From: Odontocerum albicorne
Taxonomy: Eukaryota; Arthropoda; Insecta; Trichoptera; Odontoceridae
Length of the DNA stretch: 64,000 nucleotides
Assembly (NCBI GenBank): GCA_949825065.1
Contig: OX463848.1
Location: 31,249,502-31,313,501 of the forward strand
Direction: 5' to 3'
Shown: positions 44,318 to 55,490 of the stretch, piece after piece
Numbering within the stretch: the stretch's first letter is position 1
Layout of the letters: every line of letters starts with the position of its first letter
Made by a program: the position numbers and the translations under genes
Notes under the pieces: generated by a model
Seen by the model: the letters and a program-made list of their open reading frames with translations, nothing else
What the model was told of the DNA's origin: nothing
The model's database searches: none

Positions 44318-44505
44318 GTGTATATTTTTCGTTTGCAGCAGTAAAAAAGCATTTTGTCCCATCTTCAATATTATATCTAAAAACTGTTCAAGCAATTTTA
44401 ATAAATAATGGTCGTAAAAATACTACTTTTCAAATTCAAAAATGTATTGAACATTCAGCACATTTGGGATGAAGTTAGCAACGATAATTTTATCTTAGCA
44501 CATCT
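44318..44505 (+). repeat. about 200-bp duplicated segment, copy 2
   Basis: It matches 41953-42160 closely over the last 90 bases and less well before that. A 63-codon frame (44408-44599) spans it without a domain. Confidence 0.7.
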
Positions 44506-44724
44506 AGTGGATCTATTACAACACATAAATTTCTTTCAACCAACCTGCTTATTATGGATACGTTTAGCTATTTTAATCCATGGCAGATATACAAAATAAT
44601 ATTCGTTTCAATTCAACTAGAAAAAAGCGAATAAATGTCCAATCGAGCGACGAGGAAATAAATGAAAATAAGATGAAAGGATATTCTGAAAAAATCTCCA
44701 ATCCAATTGTCTGTTGAATATGAA

Positions 44725-45085
44725 TAAGGATGGTACATACATACCATCACGTCATTTCTCTGCTGAGGTAAACAGAGAGGGCAAGCTTATTTTCGATAAT
44801 CATATTTTGCCACTTCCACATCTATACACCTTCTCATACAGCTCCTAATTTCTCTTACATACTTGTTTGAGGCACATAAACTTAAATCAATATTACGTTA
44901 TTTTACTTATTACTTTTTCTACTTTTAAAATATGTTTTGTTTGATCCAACCATATTTTTCTTGGTCTTCCTCTTCACCTCTTTCCTCTTACATTTGCACT
45001 GTATATTTGTTTTGTTTTTTTTTTTCATTCATTCATTTCATGAACCCAAACCATTTCAACGTGTTCTTCATTTTACTTAAATACA
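44725..45085 (-). mobile_element. RTE-like 3' fragment, minus strand
   Basis: It opens with 'ATACATACCATCACGTCA', then 'CACCTTCTCATACAGCTCC', the LDQVNDIL complement and 'CATGAACCCAAACCATTTCA'. Unrelated AT-rich bases near 44865-44935 interrupt it. It runs into a 34-bp tandem repeat formed from its own sequence. Confidence 0.65.
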
Positions 45086-45265
45086 TCAACCTGAAGTTTA
45101 CATTCATCCTTGATCACTTAATACCTGAAGTTTACATTCATCCTTGATCACTTAATACCTGAAGTTTACATTCATCCTTGATCACTTAATACCTGAAGTT
45201 TACATTCATCCTTGATCACTTAAATACATCAACCTGAAGTTTAAATTCATCCTTGATCACTTAAT
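45086..45265. repeat. 34-bp tandem repeat born from the RTE-like tail
   Basis: The unit 'CTTAATACCTGAAGTTTACA' plus 'TTCATCCTTGATCA' repeats about five times. Its sequence corresponds to the RTE-like IRDEC...KSDVL region in complement ('TTACATTCATCC'). Confidence 0.85.
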
Positions 45266-45480
45266 TCCGTTTTCAAGCAATAAGGATGGTGCAAATCTGA
45301 TAAATATTTGAAGTTCGTTCCATAGTTGATGAGTGAACCGCAAATGAGATATGATTTGTTGGTATGCAAAATTAGTCTTTCAGCGCCTGATCTAAGGGAC
45401 GAGTATGAATGTCAACTACCCTGTGGATAAAACCGCAAGATAAACGGTGTGATGATATGTAAGTGTAAGGTAAACAGGTA

Positions 45481-46327
45481 CAGTTAACTCCGGTTATAGT
45501 GAACTCGGTTTTAGTGAACTTTCGGCTATAGTGAACTAAAATTTTCTGTTCCAAACCCATATATCAAGTGTGTATGGTAAAATATATGTTATAGTGAACT
45601 TAAACTACCATCGAGAGGAAGGGAAGATGCAGACTCAGCAGACACACACGACACGCATGGAAACTAATAAAATGTTCACCATCCCTAGAGTTAAAAGCTC
45701 TTTTGCCCAAAGGCAATATGCTTATTTGGCTCCCATTACATACAATGGCGTGCCGACTTCAATAAAGGTAAAGGTAGGAAAACCATTTAGACAGTCGATC
45801 GGAGCGTGGTTGTTATTGCGACAGGATTTTGAGTACTTGGGCTTTCAGGATGAATGACGAGTGGAAGGGATTTATGTGAGATTTATGATTGTGTGCGGTA
45901 TGGTGTGGGATGAATATTTTTGGTCTTTCTGGAGTGATGATGTGTGAGGAGTTGAATTTCGCAAGATGTTTCCAGTTGTAGTTGAGTGTCACTGTCAGGT
46001 TGATGAGAGCGTGCAACGGGGTTTTGTTTTTGTGTAATCAAAAATCGGAAAGAAGTATCGATTTATTTTTTTCATGCTAAATATCCTCAGTGAGATACAG
46101 GCAAAAGCCTAGTTTACTGGGGATACGACAAATGAAAGGCAACAAATCCAGATCCATTAGAATTGTATGTTCAAATCAAATTATCTGTGGTTTTTCTCAA
46201 ATTGTGTATATTACTTGTCATGTGTAATAATAAATAAAATAAATAAAAATAAACAAAACTAGTAGATTTTGGTTCACTTTAGCCAAAGGGTCACTAAAAC
46301 CGAGTTCACTATAACCGGAGTTGACTG
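45481..46327. mobile_element. pogo-like non-autonomous element, 847 bp, with nested LINE
   Basis: Both ends read CAGTYAACTCCGGTTATAGT inward and stay similar for about 60 bp, with TA on each side (45479-45480 and 46328-46329). CAG termini and TA duplication fit the pogo/Tigger branch of Tc1-mariner. The end contains three near-copies of 'TATAGTGAACT' at 17-18 bp spacing, plausible transposase binding sites. Most of the interior (about 45625-46255) is a LINE 3' end in plus orientation; without it the element would be only about 220 bp. Confidence 0.85.
45625..45857 (+). pseudogene. LINE reverse transcriptase C-terminus (CR1/Jockey-like)
   Basis: The frame reads FTIPRVKSSFAQRQYAYLAP, then ITYNGVPTSIK and RQSIGAWLLLRQDFEYL to a stop at 45855-45857. 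This matches the end of many CR1/L2/Jockey-type reverse transcriptases (F.(I/L)PR.R...G.R.F.Y..P..YN.LP...K....F...L..WLL). Only the last about 70 residues remain. The 3' untranslated part follows to about 46255 and ends in an (AAAT)n-type tail. It was inserted into the pogo-like element, and copies without coding sequence lie at 1795, 17160 and 24035. Confidence 0.7.
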
Positions 46328-46494
46328 TATATATCAGGTAAATTCAGATGAACTAAGGTCTAAATGTGAAAAAAATCGTTATGTTAAACATAATAACAAG
46401 TTTACCAAATCATTGGATATAGAAAATTTGCCCCTAATGGTATTATTTGAATTGAGTTAGATAAATATACTCGTATGATTAAAACTGCTGTGGC

Positions 46495-46640
46495 CTATTT
46501 GGTGAATTCCGTCTTCCCATCTTAGTGTTGTGGAATCGATTTCCATTGAAGATTGCTTCATGATAATGAACCCAACAGGCTGTATTGCATACAACGGTAT
46601 AATCCGATAGGCAATCCCTCTTGATCGAGTATGCTTGTCA
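46495..46640 (+). mobile_element. SINE-1 tail fragment
   Basis: 'GATTGCTTCATGATAATG', 'AACAGGCTGTATTGCATAC' and 'ACGGTATAAT' match the 3' body of SINE-1. No tRNA-like head is recognisable. Confidence 0.45.
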
Positions 46641-47299
46641 GTCATATTATAATGTAATTAATACACCTGTATAAGTTAATCCGGTCAGATTCAACTGAAC
46701 TGAATTGTATTCTCTTAGAAACAGCTTAATATTTTTTATAGGAACACACTTACGTGACAAACAAAAATAAAACTGCAAATGAGCAATATGCCAGCAAATA
46801 CTAAAACAACAAACACGGAAAAATCTGAATTTTTAATGTAGCCCGGCGGCAATAAAAATAACAAAAAGTAAGTTTTGTTCCGGGGAGTAAATTAAAAAAC
46901 TAGTATTTTTTCTGGATATTTCGGGTAGTTAAGCTCTTCTGTTAGTAAAGTTGAGGTTGGAGATTTCTTTAGATAAGCCTCGATTTGTCATATTATTTTT
47001 GAAACTCTGCGATGACAAATTCTGTCAAATTGAAGAGCTCATAAATTTTAAAACTCAGCTTAGTTTTTGACTTGAAAAATACTTTTTTATATATGATTTT
47101 ATATCTTAAATGAGTGGATAACGATGAAGAACCGAACCACTGAAACATTGAAAAGAGTTGGTGGGTTTAAAACATAGTTTCAGGAGATCATGTATGACAA
47201 CATGTCAGGATGTAAACAAGACACAAACTGTGTGCATGAATACATGATGTAGAGGCATAGACCTGTGATGTAACATATGTATGTATTGTATTGCACGAG
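46641..47299. other. unassigned DNA
   Basis: No repeat or coding signal was recognised. Confidence 0.4.
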
Positions 47300-47500
47300 T
47301 ATGACTCTTTCATTGTATACAGTACAACCTGGCTGACTAATTGTCATGTGAAAATATCTTTCAATCAATAATAAAGATGTTCAAGAAGTTTGAAGTAAAA
47401 ATCACCTATAAATTTTTTTTTATCTGGATTCCATCAACGATCAAACCCGTAACCCTCAGGTCGAAAAACAGGAGTCTTGTAAGGCTATGGATGTCATCAA
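47300..47500 (-). mobile_element. SINE-1, minus strand, decayed
   Basis: 'GTATACAGTACAACCTGGCT' and 'AATATCTTTCAATCAATAA' are the complement of the body. 'CAACGATCAAACCCGTAACC' is the B-box region complement, followed by a poor head. Confidence 0.55.
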
Positions 47501-48239
47501 TGTCTGTGCATTAAAAAATAAATGTTAAAAAAATTAATATCTAAAAAGTTAAAGAAAATTAAAGGCAGTTTTAAAGAATAATTCCTGGAAAACTGTCTCC
47601 TGTTTAAAAAACAATCTTAATTTCGTCAGATAATTGCGTTGTTCCAAATGTTCTCTACAAATCTGCGTTAGGGTTAATTTTGCTAACAAGCGGACCATTA
47701 TTGTCCTGGAGGGGCGGAGCAGACCCTGTTGCTATTACGGCCGAGCTCTACAGGAGCCCTGCTAATTAACTTCTTAGTTCAGGAACAAATTGTTCTCATC
47801 CACCTGTGCACTTACTGTTTCTGTGAAAGTATTCAAAGGAATGTCTTGATATAAAGATTTTTTTTAGATAAAATCCGATTGTTAAGTTACCTTCAATTAT
47901 CTGCTAGACAGGGCCGGCCATTGTTTTGTCAAGTCAAGATTTTATTTAAACATATTTACTTAATTATTAACAAACGAAAAAGGATATCCTTTATTTTCAC
48001 AAATGAGGAGTACTTATTACATGAAATTTTTTGTTTATTTATTTGAATACTTCATAGAAGAAAATAGGTGTTATTTATTACCAAAGGGGTTTTCTATCTA
48101 AAGAGAAATTCTTATCACAATTCTGTTTCCGGTGTTAGGTGAAAGATTTTTCATATGAGCTTTATACAAAAAAAAACTAAATTGTTAGATAAAATAAAAA
48201 CAGGCAGCATTTGAGGATTTAAAATAGCAAACAAAACAA
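47501..48239. other. unassigned DNA
   Basis: A somewhat GC-richer segment lies at 47690-47765. No family was recognised. Confidence 0.4.
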
Positions 48240-48386
48240 GATCTGAGTTATGGTGATATAAAATTGTAAAAGCAAACGTAGATGGATGAACAATGAAATA
48301 TTGGAGCAAGTTGAGGAATTCTATTATTTAGGTACTATTTTTAAACATATTTAAAAATAGTACCTAAATAACAGAATTCCTCAACA
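48240..48386 (+). mobile_element. RTE-like scrap ending in a 36-bp hairpin
   Basis: The plus strand encodes EQVEEFYYLGTIF, a motif near the end of RTE-like reverse transcriptases. The sequence 48310-48345 is followed, after 4 bases, by its own reverse complement (48350-48385) with one mismatch. The copy thus folds back on itself. Confidence 0.65.
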
Positions 48387-48789
48387 TAGGAAACAAAGAC
48401 AATATACCCCTTAAACATATCTTCTTTGAAACAACGTGGAAAGAACTTTTTACTACTTCGAACTATGATAGGAGCAGCTGTCTTTTTAGGAGTTGATCGA
48501 GTTAAGCTATTCTCAAGTAACCCCCATATGCATTAGCGTTCTTTGTCAAACACCAGATTAAGCACTATCGGTGACAATAGTTTGGCAAATAGTAGAATTG
48601 TAGTTTAGTATTGGAATTCCGTTTTCCTCCAAACTTTCCGATATCGTTTCAATTTAATGGATTAATGGCGTTTATGAGCTGTTTTATAAATTCGAAAACA
48701 ATCCGCTCTTTTGGTGATAATATATTACGATACTGCACTGTATAAGTAATTTATTGATCGTCATTATGATATTTTTTTCTCTTTGATTG
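48387..48789. other. unassigned DNA
   Basis: Nothing recognised between the two RTE-like pieces. Confidence 0.4.
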
Positions 48790-49575
48790 AAAAAAAGGTC
48801 ATGTTTCAAAAGGGGTAAAGCAAGGATGTGTTATGTCACCCAGCTTATAAATTCATATGTGTAGATACTACAAAGGAATGTATACAGATTGCTAGTATGG
48901 TAGTATGAGAAGAGAATGAAAATTAATTACTGAGTTTGCCAAGTTGATTACATGAGAATACGAAGAGAAAGATGTAGGAATGAATGTAGTGATTCCCAAA
49001 ATTTCGGTGATTGAAAAGTAAATTCGATGTATAGTGAATAATGAAAGATCGAAAAAGTTGAGGAATTTTACTATTTAAATAAGATAATTAAACTGTTAAG
49101 GGGGATATCGAACGGCGTGTAGCGATTGAAAACCAAGTCAACGAGGCACTAAAACATATATCAAATACTCGAACTTGACAACATCAAAATCTGCTAAGAT
49201 GATTGACCACATTAGTGATGATATATAGATGTAAGTGAAACCTCGACATGGAAAAAAACTGAAAGGAGCAGAAAAATATCTGTTGAAATACGTGAACTGA
49301 AAAAAATCATGGGGTGATAATTTATGACAATAGGGACTGAAGTAAATAGGGATGAATGTGAATTTAATGCCGATGTAGTAATATGAAGAGGAGCAGTCTG
49401 AGATGGTTTGGAATTGTAGAATGAATGAATGAAGAAATACGAGTATTATGATAACAAAACAAGCATATCGTGCAATGTGATGGAAAAACCTGATAAAGAA
49501 CGAACTAGTAAAGTATGGTTGGATCAAGTGAATGATATTTTGAAGTAAGGGAACGTAGATAGTTAGAGTACATGT
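48790..49575 (+). mobile_element. RTE-like fragment including the reverse transcriptase GVKQGC motif
   Basis: At about 48810-48842 the plus strand encodes KGVKQGCVMSP, the conserved 'G V R Q G C V L S P' block of the reverse transcriptase palm. Downstream lie the GDIERRVAI, NQVNEALKHIS-like and SNLTTSKSAKMI-like stretches and the LDQVNDILK end at about 49515-49550. It extends furthest upstream of all copies here but has stops and deletions and lacks the endonuclease. The 146-codon minus-strand frame across it is antisense noise. Confidence 0.75.
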
Positions 49576-50329
49576 CATTTATTTATAATTCTTTATTTTA
49601 TGAACGTTAACATATATAATGATACTTACTGGGATCAAATTGAAATCAAGTATTTCTTATTTACAAATTACGACCATTTACGATCGAAATTGGCAAATTA
49701 TCCAAGCGATTTTGTGTTTTGCAGCAGTAACACGCAAGTCAAATATATTAGGCAAACACATCTCATCTGTTTGAGGTGAATCCTTGTTTATTCAGGGGCT
49801 GTGTGTATATTATGTACGTGCCCAGGTAATCTTCATCAAACACTACAGCCTGTTTACCCACCTCCTAACGTCACCCTTCAACTCCTGACCATAATTCTTG
49901 ACCTCCATGGTTGGTTTACCAGGTTTTGCTGAAATACTGAAATACCAGGATAAGCTATGTGCTGGATATAACATGGATTTTACTTGGTTCAATCAAAACA
50001 TGAACCTGTATGTCTTGAAGACCCTTGCAAAGTATTTTCAGTTTTACTTGAATAAAATAAGAACAACATTGCCTGTTTGGTAAATTTTCTCGCCACGATT
50101 ATTTTTCAATTTCATTCATTCACAAGAAAGTCTGAGGAAAATGTAAATATTTTTTAAACTTCGTCATAAAAATCTATAATTTATATAGATTTAATAAAAC
50201 CTACAAATTATCTCAAACATTGGAACTAATAAAATGAAAATTCTCTGAGACATTGCTGGAAAAATACTTTGAGTTAGAAATTCTCGTATTTAAAAAAATA
50301 AAGTGAATTAGAAGATATTACGAGTATGA
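49576..50329. other. unassigned DNA
   Basis: A 61-codon frame (49898-50083) shows no domain. Confidence 0.4.
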
Positions 50330-50525
50330 GATGGGGTAGAAACTGCAATAACCATTAGAAAAGTTACATGGGAAGTATGGACAACACAAGAGTTCCTTAC
50401 GTTGTAATGTATGAAATAGCCACTAACAATAATTTTCTAGGAAGACCTTGGAAAAATTTGAAGGATAGTTGAGAATAAATATATCAAGAGAGATAGTCGT
50501 GATGATAACATACTTAAGAGAAAGA
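50330..50525 (+). mobile_element. non-LTR reverse transcriptase tail, second type
   Basis: The plus strand reads RVPYVVMYEIA and then LGRPWKNLKDS, parallel to RVPYLSMYESS-like and RPSGRPSERWKDS at 26010-26170. It is a decayed copy of the same less common LINE family. Confidence 0.5.
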
Positions 50526-50879
50526 AAGATAAAAATATGTATTTAACAATTTTTTTGCATCGTAGGCCAAATACGAGTATAGCCTAAATCAATCATCTTT
50601 TGATCGTCGTTTACAATTGTCTCCTTTCGTAAACTAAATGTTTGATGTAAAAATAATAAAAAAAAAGGTGTAAATCACAATTTCAATGCGTATAATCTGA
50701 TATTGCTTTTTTAACTGATTTATTATGTGCTTTGAATAACTTTATGAATATAGAAATGTTGCCTTTGACATGCTATTAGAAACGACTGAAAAAACTTTTA
50801 ATTTGAAGTCAGTAACATAACGTGTTTTATTTTTTATCTTTCTTTCCTCTCAAAGTCCCTTCCTTTCCATTTGATTGAT

Positions 50880-51020
50880 GAAAGCTTTATTTAACTTTTA
50901 CTATGTATGTTTTTCATATTTTTTGCGACCGTGTTATTTACTTTATTAACTTTTTTCTGGTTACTTGGAACAGATTGCCACCAGGCCATAAGTCCGCTAG
51001 TTTGTTTTTACAATGAAGTG
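50880..51020 (+). mobile_element. SINE-1 tail fragment
   Basis: 'TTCTGGTTACTTGGAACAG', 'ATTGCCACCAGGCCATAAGT' and 'CCGCTAG' match the SINE-1 3' body. Confidence 0.55.
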
Positions 51021-51329
51021 TAAAAATGACGAGTCCCGAAATAAGTAAAGCGAAAAATAATGGAAATGAGGAAATAATTCAACTGAAGATTTTAAAATGT
51101 TAGGTTCGAGGTTTGGTATGTTACATTTAAAAAATATATATTTCATAATTCATTTTATGTTCAATTGAATAATATTGTTAAAATAAAAAAAAATACATTT
51201 AATATTTAAAAAAAATAATTAAATTGCTTTAAATCGTTCTTGCATGTATGTATGGAATGACCAACTTTTTTAAAGTTAAAAATGAAGTAAAAAAACTATG
51301 TTGTAAGAAAATAATGTATGGTGTAAGAG

Positions 51330-51740
51330 GCTATCTGAAACTTTTCGAACTACGAGTAGATCATGTGGCTGGAGATGTGATGTTGGAGACTAATGTTTCC
51401 TATGCTATGGACCACAAAGCGCACCAACGTCTCTAAATACTTTCAACGACATGCAGGAAAGGATCCTAACATACTTGGGGATATTTTCCGGAGAAAGGGC
51501 AACGAAAGTTTTGAGAAGCTGGGGATCATGAGGACACTTGAAGATAAACGAGCAAGAAGAAGGTCTACAACATAGACGGACTAAATAAAGCAGTTGATAG
51601 GATCCTTCCTAAAATCAACATTCAATATGATCCAGGAGCAGGAAGGATGATGACTTATGCTTCCACAGATAGCAGAAGATCACGACCTACACCATGGAAC
51701 ATGATATGAAAAAGACGGGGTTGGTTTAAAGAACGACTAT
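51330..51740 (+). mobile_element. non-LTR reverse transcriptase tail, third type
   Basis: The frame at 51393-51575 reads MLWTTKRTNVSKYFQRHAGK, then ILGDIFRRKGNESFEKLGIM and EDKRARRRSTT. It corresponds to the ending K R T N V S ... L.Y.GHI.RR...LE.L...G..EGKR.RGRSP.RW.DQI seen in insect endonuclease-reverse transcriptases. It is decayed and lacks upstream domains. Confidence 0.55.
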
Positions 51741-51884
51741 ACGATAGATTCGATGTATGTTAGACGATACATTCAATATGTCGATAAAATCACAAGCTGT
51801 ATACAGAATGCTGACATATTTGTAAACGCGCATTGAATGGTCACTTAGACAGAAGCATATTTTTTGTTATACATCCAGTTAAAT

Positions 51885-52115
51885 AATTTATTGTATTGTT
51901 ATTTCTATTACACTTAAACTGTAGACAGTTCAACCTAGCGTGCTTATTGCAATATCGCAGATATCTTTCAATTACCTAGAAAAATTATAAAGATGCCTAA
52001 GTGAAAACCAGACAAGAATACTTTAACAAAAATCTGGGATCCAACGGGAATCGAATCCGCAGCCCTCCGGCTGGAACATGTAATAGGTGTCTTATCAAGT
52101 TGGTCACGGAGTTCG
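51885..52115 (-). mobile_element. SINE-1, minus strand
   Basis: 'CAGTTCAACCTAGCGTGCTT' and 'ATATCTTTCAATTACC' are body complement. 'AACGGGAATCGAATCCGCAG' is the B-box complement and 'TCAAGTTGGTCACGGAG' the head complement. The order and spacing match the complete copy at 39425-39620. Confidence 0.65.
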
Positions 52116-52814
52116 GCTATAATGAAATTTGTGATTCAAGTATCCTTGAAAAATACTTAAATTTTATATTTCTGCTCCATTGAATACACGTGTCACTTGA
52201 CCTTTTATATTAAAATAATGTCTGTAATCGTTTATTCAAGTGCAGACATCACTTAATAGCCTACTCAGAAATAAATCAAATTTTTTCGTATTTATTTTAA
52301 AAAATGTTAGACGCTCTTAAATTTTAATTAACCAAATGTTATTAGCCAAGATCACATTGAAGTTCTTAGGAGGCAATTCAAGCAGAAAATACGTATTTGA
52401 TTTTGAAATATTATATTCAAACGTTTAAAATAAATATCGTATAATCTATAGCCTCTTGAATAAAATTTTGGTAAATGAAGAAAAATACGACTATTTCTTG
52501 AATACTCTCTAAAAGCTTAAATCGATATCAAAATAAGTAAAGATGCTTTCTTAACATTTTTTTGATTTGATTTCTAGACTTCTTAGGTCTGTTAGAAAAA
52601 CAAATTACTAAAAGAATTAACATGTACGCTCACAAGTCTGATATTTAAAAAGTCACGAATGATGTCAGTTTTGCAGACGATCCCAGTTTGCAGAAGATGC
52701 TAAACAGAAGACACAACCCTTTTTATACATACTATATGCAACATACTTATTTCTGATCTTCTGAAACGCATCCCACACGGGGAAGCAATAGTCAACCGTG
52801 GGGTTGGTGGGCAG
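52116..52814. other. unassigned AT-rich DNA
   Basis: Nothing recognised; 52740-52810 is less AT-rich. Confidence 0.4.
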
Positions 52815-52885
52815 TACAGTAGTTTAGTATCAACTTTGATGTATTGAAGTGAAACGTGGGCGTACAAAAAGACTAAAAGAAACCA
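52815..52885 (+). mobile_element. RTE-like scrap
   Basis: 'AGTATCAACTTTGATGTATT' followed by 'GTGAAACGTGGGCGTAC' encodes the VSTLMY.SETWAYKK region of the RTE-like tail. Confidence 0.5.
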
Positions 52886-53254
52886 AATAATTATGTTTGT
52901 GCATTTATTAACGAAAAGGTTAACATTTATAAATATATCCATGACGGTAAAAAACATACTTCCTAATTTGTTTTCTGTAATATTTTGTTAAGAGCTATGC
53001 AAACAAATATATCTATTATATAATTTAGTTACGTGACCCCGAAAATAAAACAAAACATTCTGTGACCGTGAAGTGAAAATAAAACAAAACACATATGTAG
53101 AAACTACTGTGACGTGAATATTCCAAATTTGAAACACGTTCTATCAAAGTACAATAAAATAAGTGTTAAAAGAAGATATCATAGCTACTTGCAAATAAAT
53201 TAGGTAATTTATTTTTAAATTTAACATTCATTTGTCCTTTTTTTATAAAACGAA

Positions 53255-53410
53255 TGAAATTATTTATAGTTAAGGAGTTAAACACTGTGGAGGTTTAAAC
53301 ACATTGTGACTTGTTTAGTGAAACACTGTTTATTTCCATTAATATATGTAACGATGGTATCTATTATATTAAATAGAATAGACTGTGTTTTACTAAGCAA
53401 GTTAAAATGA
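53255..53410 (+). mobile_element. hairpin-family element, internally deleted copy
   Basis: The lead 'TTATAGTTAAGGAGTTAA' and 'CTGTGGAGGTTTAAACAC' are present. The outer parts of both arms follow ('AAACACTGTTTATTTCC' and 'GACTGTGTTTTACTAAGC'), but the core with the CCTACCGGTTTCAAGG motif is missing. A short AATGAAA repeat at both borders may be a target duplication. Confidence 0.55.
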
Positions 53411-54774
53411 AAATACTTTTATTGTCATTCGCACATGTGGAGTACGCACGCATTGAAAAAATAAGGTAATTAATTATTAAGTGAAATATCACACATTTTG
53501 ATGTTTTAAAGTGATAAAATGAGATAAAACTTGATTTTTCTTAAAATATTTAACGCACAAAGTTAGCAACATTCCCTGCAACTGTAAGTTTTTAAACTTT
53601 ATACAAAAAAATACATTTTAAAGTGTCCAGAAGAACCAGATTGATAGAAGAAAAGAGTGTTGATGGAACGCGAAGAAAAAACAAAAGGGTGATGGCTACG
53701 GTGACAAATTATAAACGCTGGACATACCATGTAGACAATCTCTTAAAGAAGATCGAAGATCACAGATCTACAACGAAGATCGGCAAAACCAAAATGAGGG
53801 ACACGACCAGGGTAAGGCAAATAATATAATGATAGGTAATATGCAACTAGGACAGATCAGATACGGTCCAGTCGGAATGGAGCGTGATGGGATATAATGT
53901 AAGTGACATAGGTGTAACAATTAACAAGTATTTAGTAATTGTTTTCAATATCCATGAATGAGCTTTTCAGCTAGTATTTTATAATTATTTTCTGTCTTCA
54001 TAAATATTCAACCTTACCTTTCATATTGTTTCATCCACCTTTTATTTAGTATTGACAAAACCTCTGATGAAATAAAAATAGTTTTACTCGCCTACGCGTT
54101 CTTTTTCTTTTAATAAAAAAACTTTACTGGACACAAAATATCAATAGAAAATTACTTGAAGATAGCAAAACCATCAATTGACTAGCAAGTCCTTTGATAG
54201 CACATGAAAAATACCAATACTTTAAGGGTTAATGCAGGACCTTCTCAAGGGATTGTTCCACCCTCTATGTTTTCTGGCCCCGGTAGAAAAATAAATAGAT
54301 TTCTTTACAATATTTTTCCTGCTTTTAATTTGAAAAACTTGACAGAGACTAACGCTACAATTCAAAGTTGAAAAATGAACATTTTTTGCTATAAATTATT
54401 TCTTAACTAGAAAGATTTTAAAGTGTTTTTCTAATTTTATTTTTATAATCAAATTTCATTCATGGAAAATTTCTAGATATCTTTTTTTAAAATAGTAAAA
54501 TATCTATTCACGCTTACTTGATCGTATTCTAAAGCAGTGCCACTTCAACTATGGTTCTCGGACTAAACTATAATTCTATTCCGCGAAAAGTTTACTAATG
54601 GACCGCGTCTGACCGCATAAATTACAATACGAATTAACATTTAAAGCAGAGGATAACGACTATCGATGTTACCAAGTTGACAACTGGGCTTTGAGGAATG
54701 TTTGAGTTGTTGTATATTACGTTAAGAGCTCTGTTTACCTTGTTCACTGTCGCAATTTTTATTTTAATGTTCTT
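53411..54774. other. unassigned DNA with one basic open frame
   Basis: A 68-codon plus-strand frame (53623-53829; MSRRTRLIEEKSVDGTRRKN...) is rich in lysine and arginine but matches no family known to me. The remainder is AT-rich. Confidence 0.35.
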
Positions 54775-55490
54775 TTCAACATACATACATACATTCACAC
54801 CATCGAGCCGTTTCGCTGTTGAGGTATATCAAGGGAACAGATCGCTTGACTTTCCTATCTCGGCATACACCCTTTACCTCTTCTTCATCCATACATCTTC
54901 TCATACAACTCCTTCGATTTCTCTTACTTATCATATTTCCTCCTTTCACTATGTCATTCACTTGGCCCAAACAAACTTTTTCTAGTTTCCTCTAACACGC
55001 CTTACGCTCACATTTGCACTATTTGTAGATTTTGTTAGTCTTTCTTTATTTATTCACTCCACGTGCTCAAATCATCTCAGAGAGCTCTTCTTCATCTTAC
55101 TCAACACATCACATCTAATCACTTCATTGCGAGTCTGTCATACGTTGTAACCACTTGTATTCTTCCAAGTGCATACATTTCCACAGCATTCATTCGACTC
55201 TTGTCAGTCTTTCTGTTCGTCCACGTTTCACTCCCATAGTTGGTACTTAAACAGTTGTGGATAATAATTTTAGTAGATTTTGATACTGTCTGGTCCGAGT
55301 ATACATGTTTTAGTGCCCCAAAGACATTGTTTTTATCGCTACACGTCGTTTCATATCCCCTTAATTCTTCCATAATCTTAGAAAATACAACCTAAATTAC
55401 ACCCAACATATATCGTATATACTTTTCCTTTCACACTTTTCAATCATCATAACTTTAGATCTCGCCACACACATTTTTAGCTCTCTCTCT
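54775..55490 (-). mobile_element. RTE-like 3' fragment, minus strand, longest minus copy
   Basis: From the left it has the 3' end complement ('CACACCATCGAGCCGTTTCG'), the tail and the LDQVNDI region. The minus-strand frame at 55119-55373 encodes FGALKHVYSDQTVSKSTKII and GSETWTNRKTDKSRMNAVEM. The coding order is complete for the last about 220 codons, although several frame changes occur. Confidence 0.7.

Noticed and set aside
49138..49578. A 146-codon minus-strand frame
   Set aside because: It is antisense to the RTE-like copy at 48790-49575.
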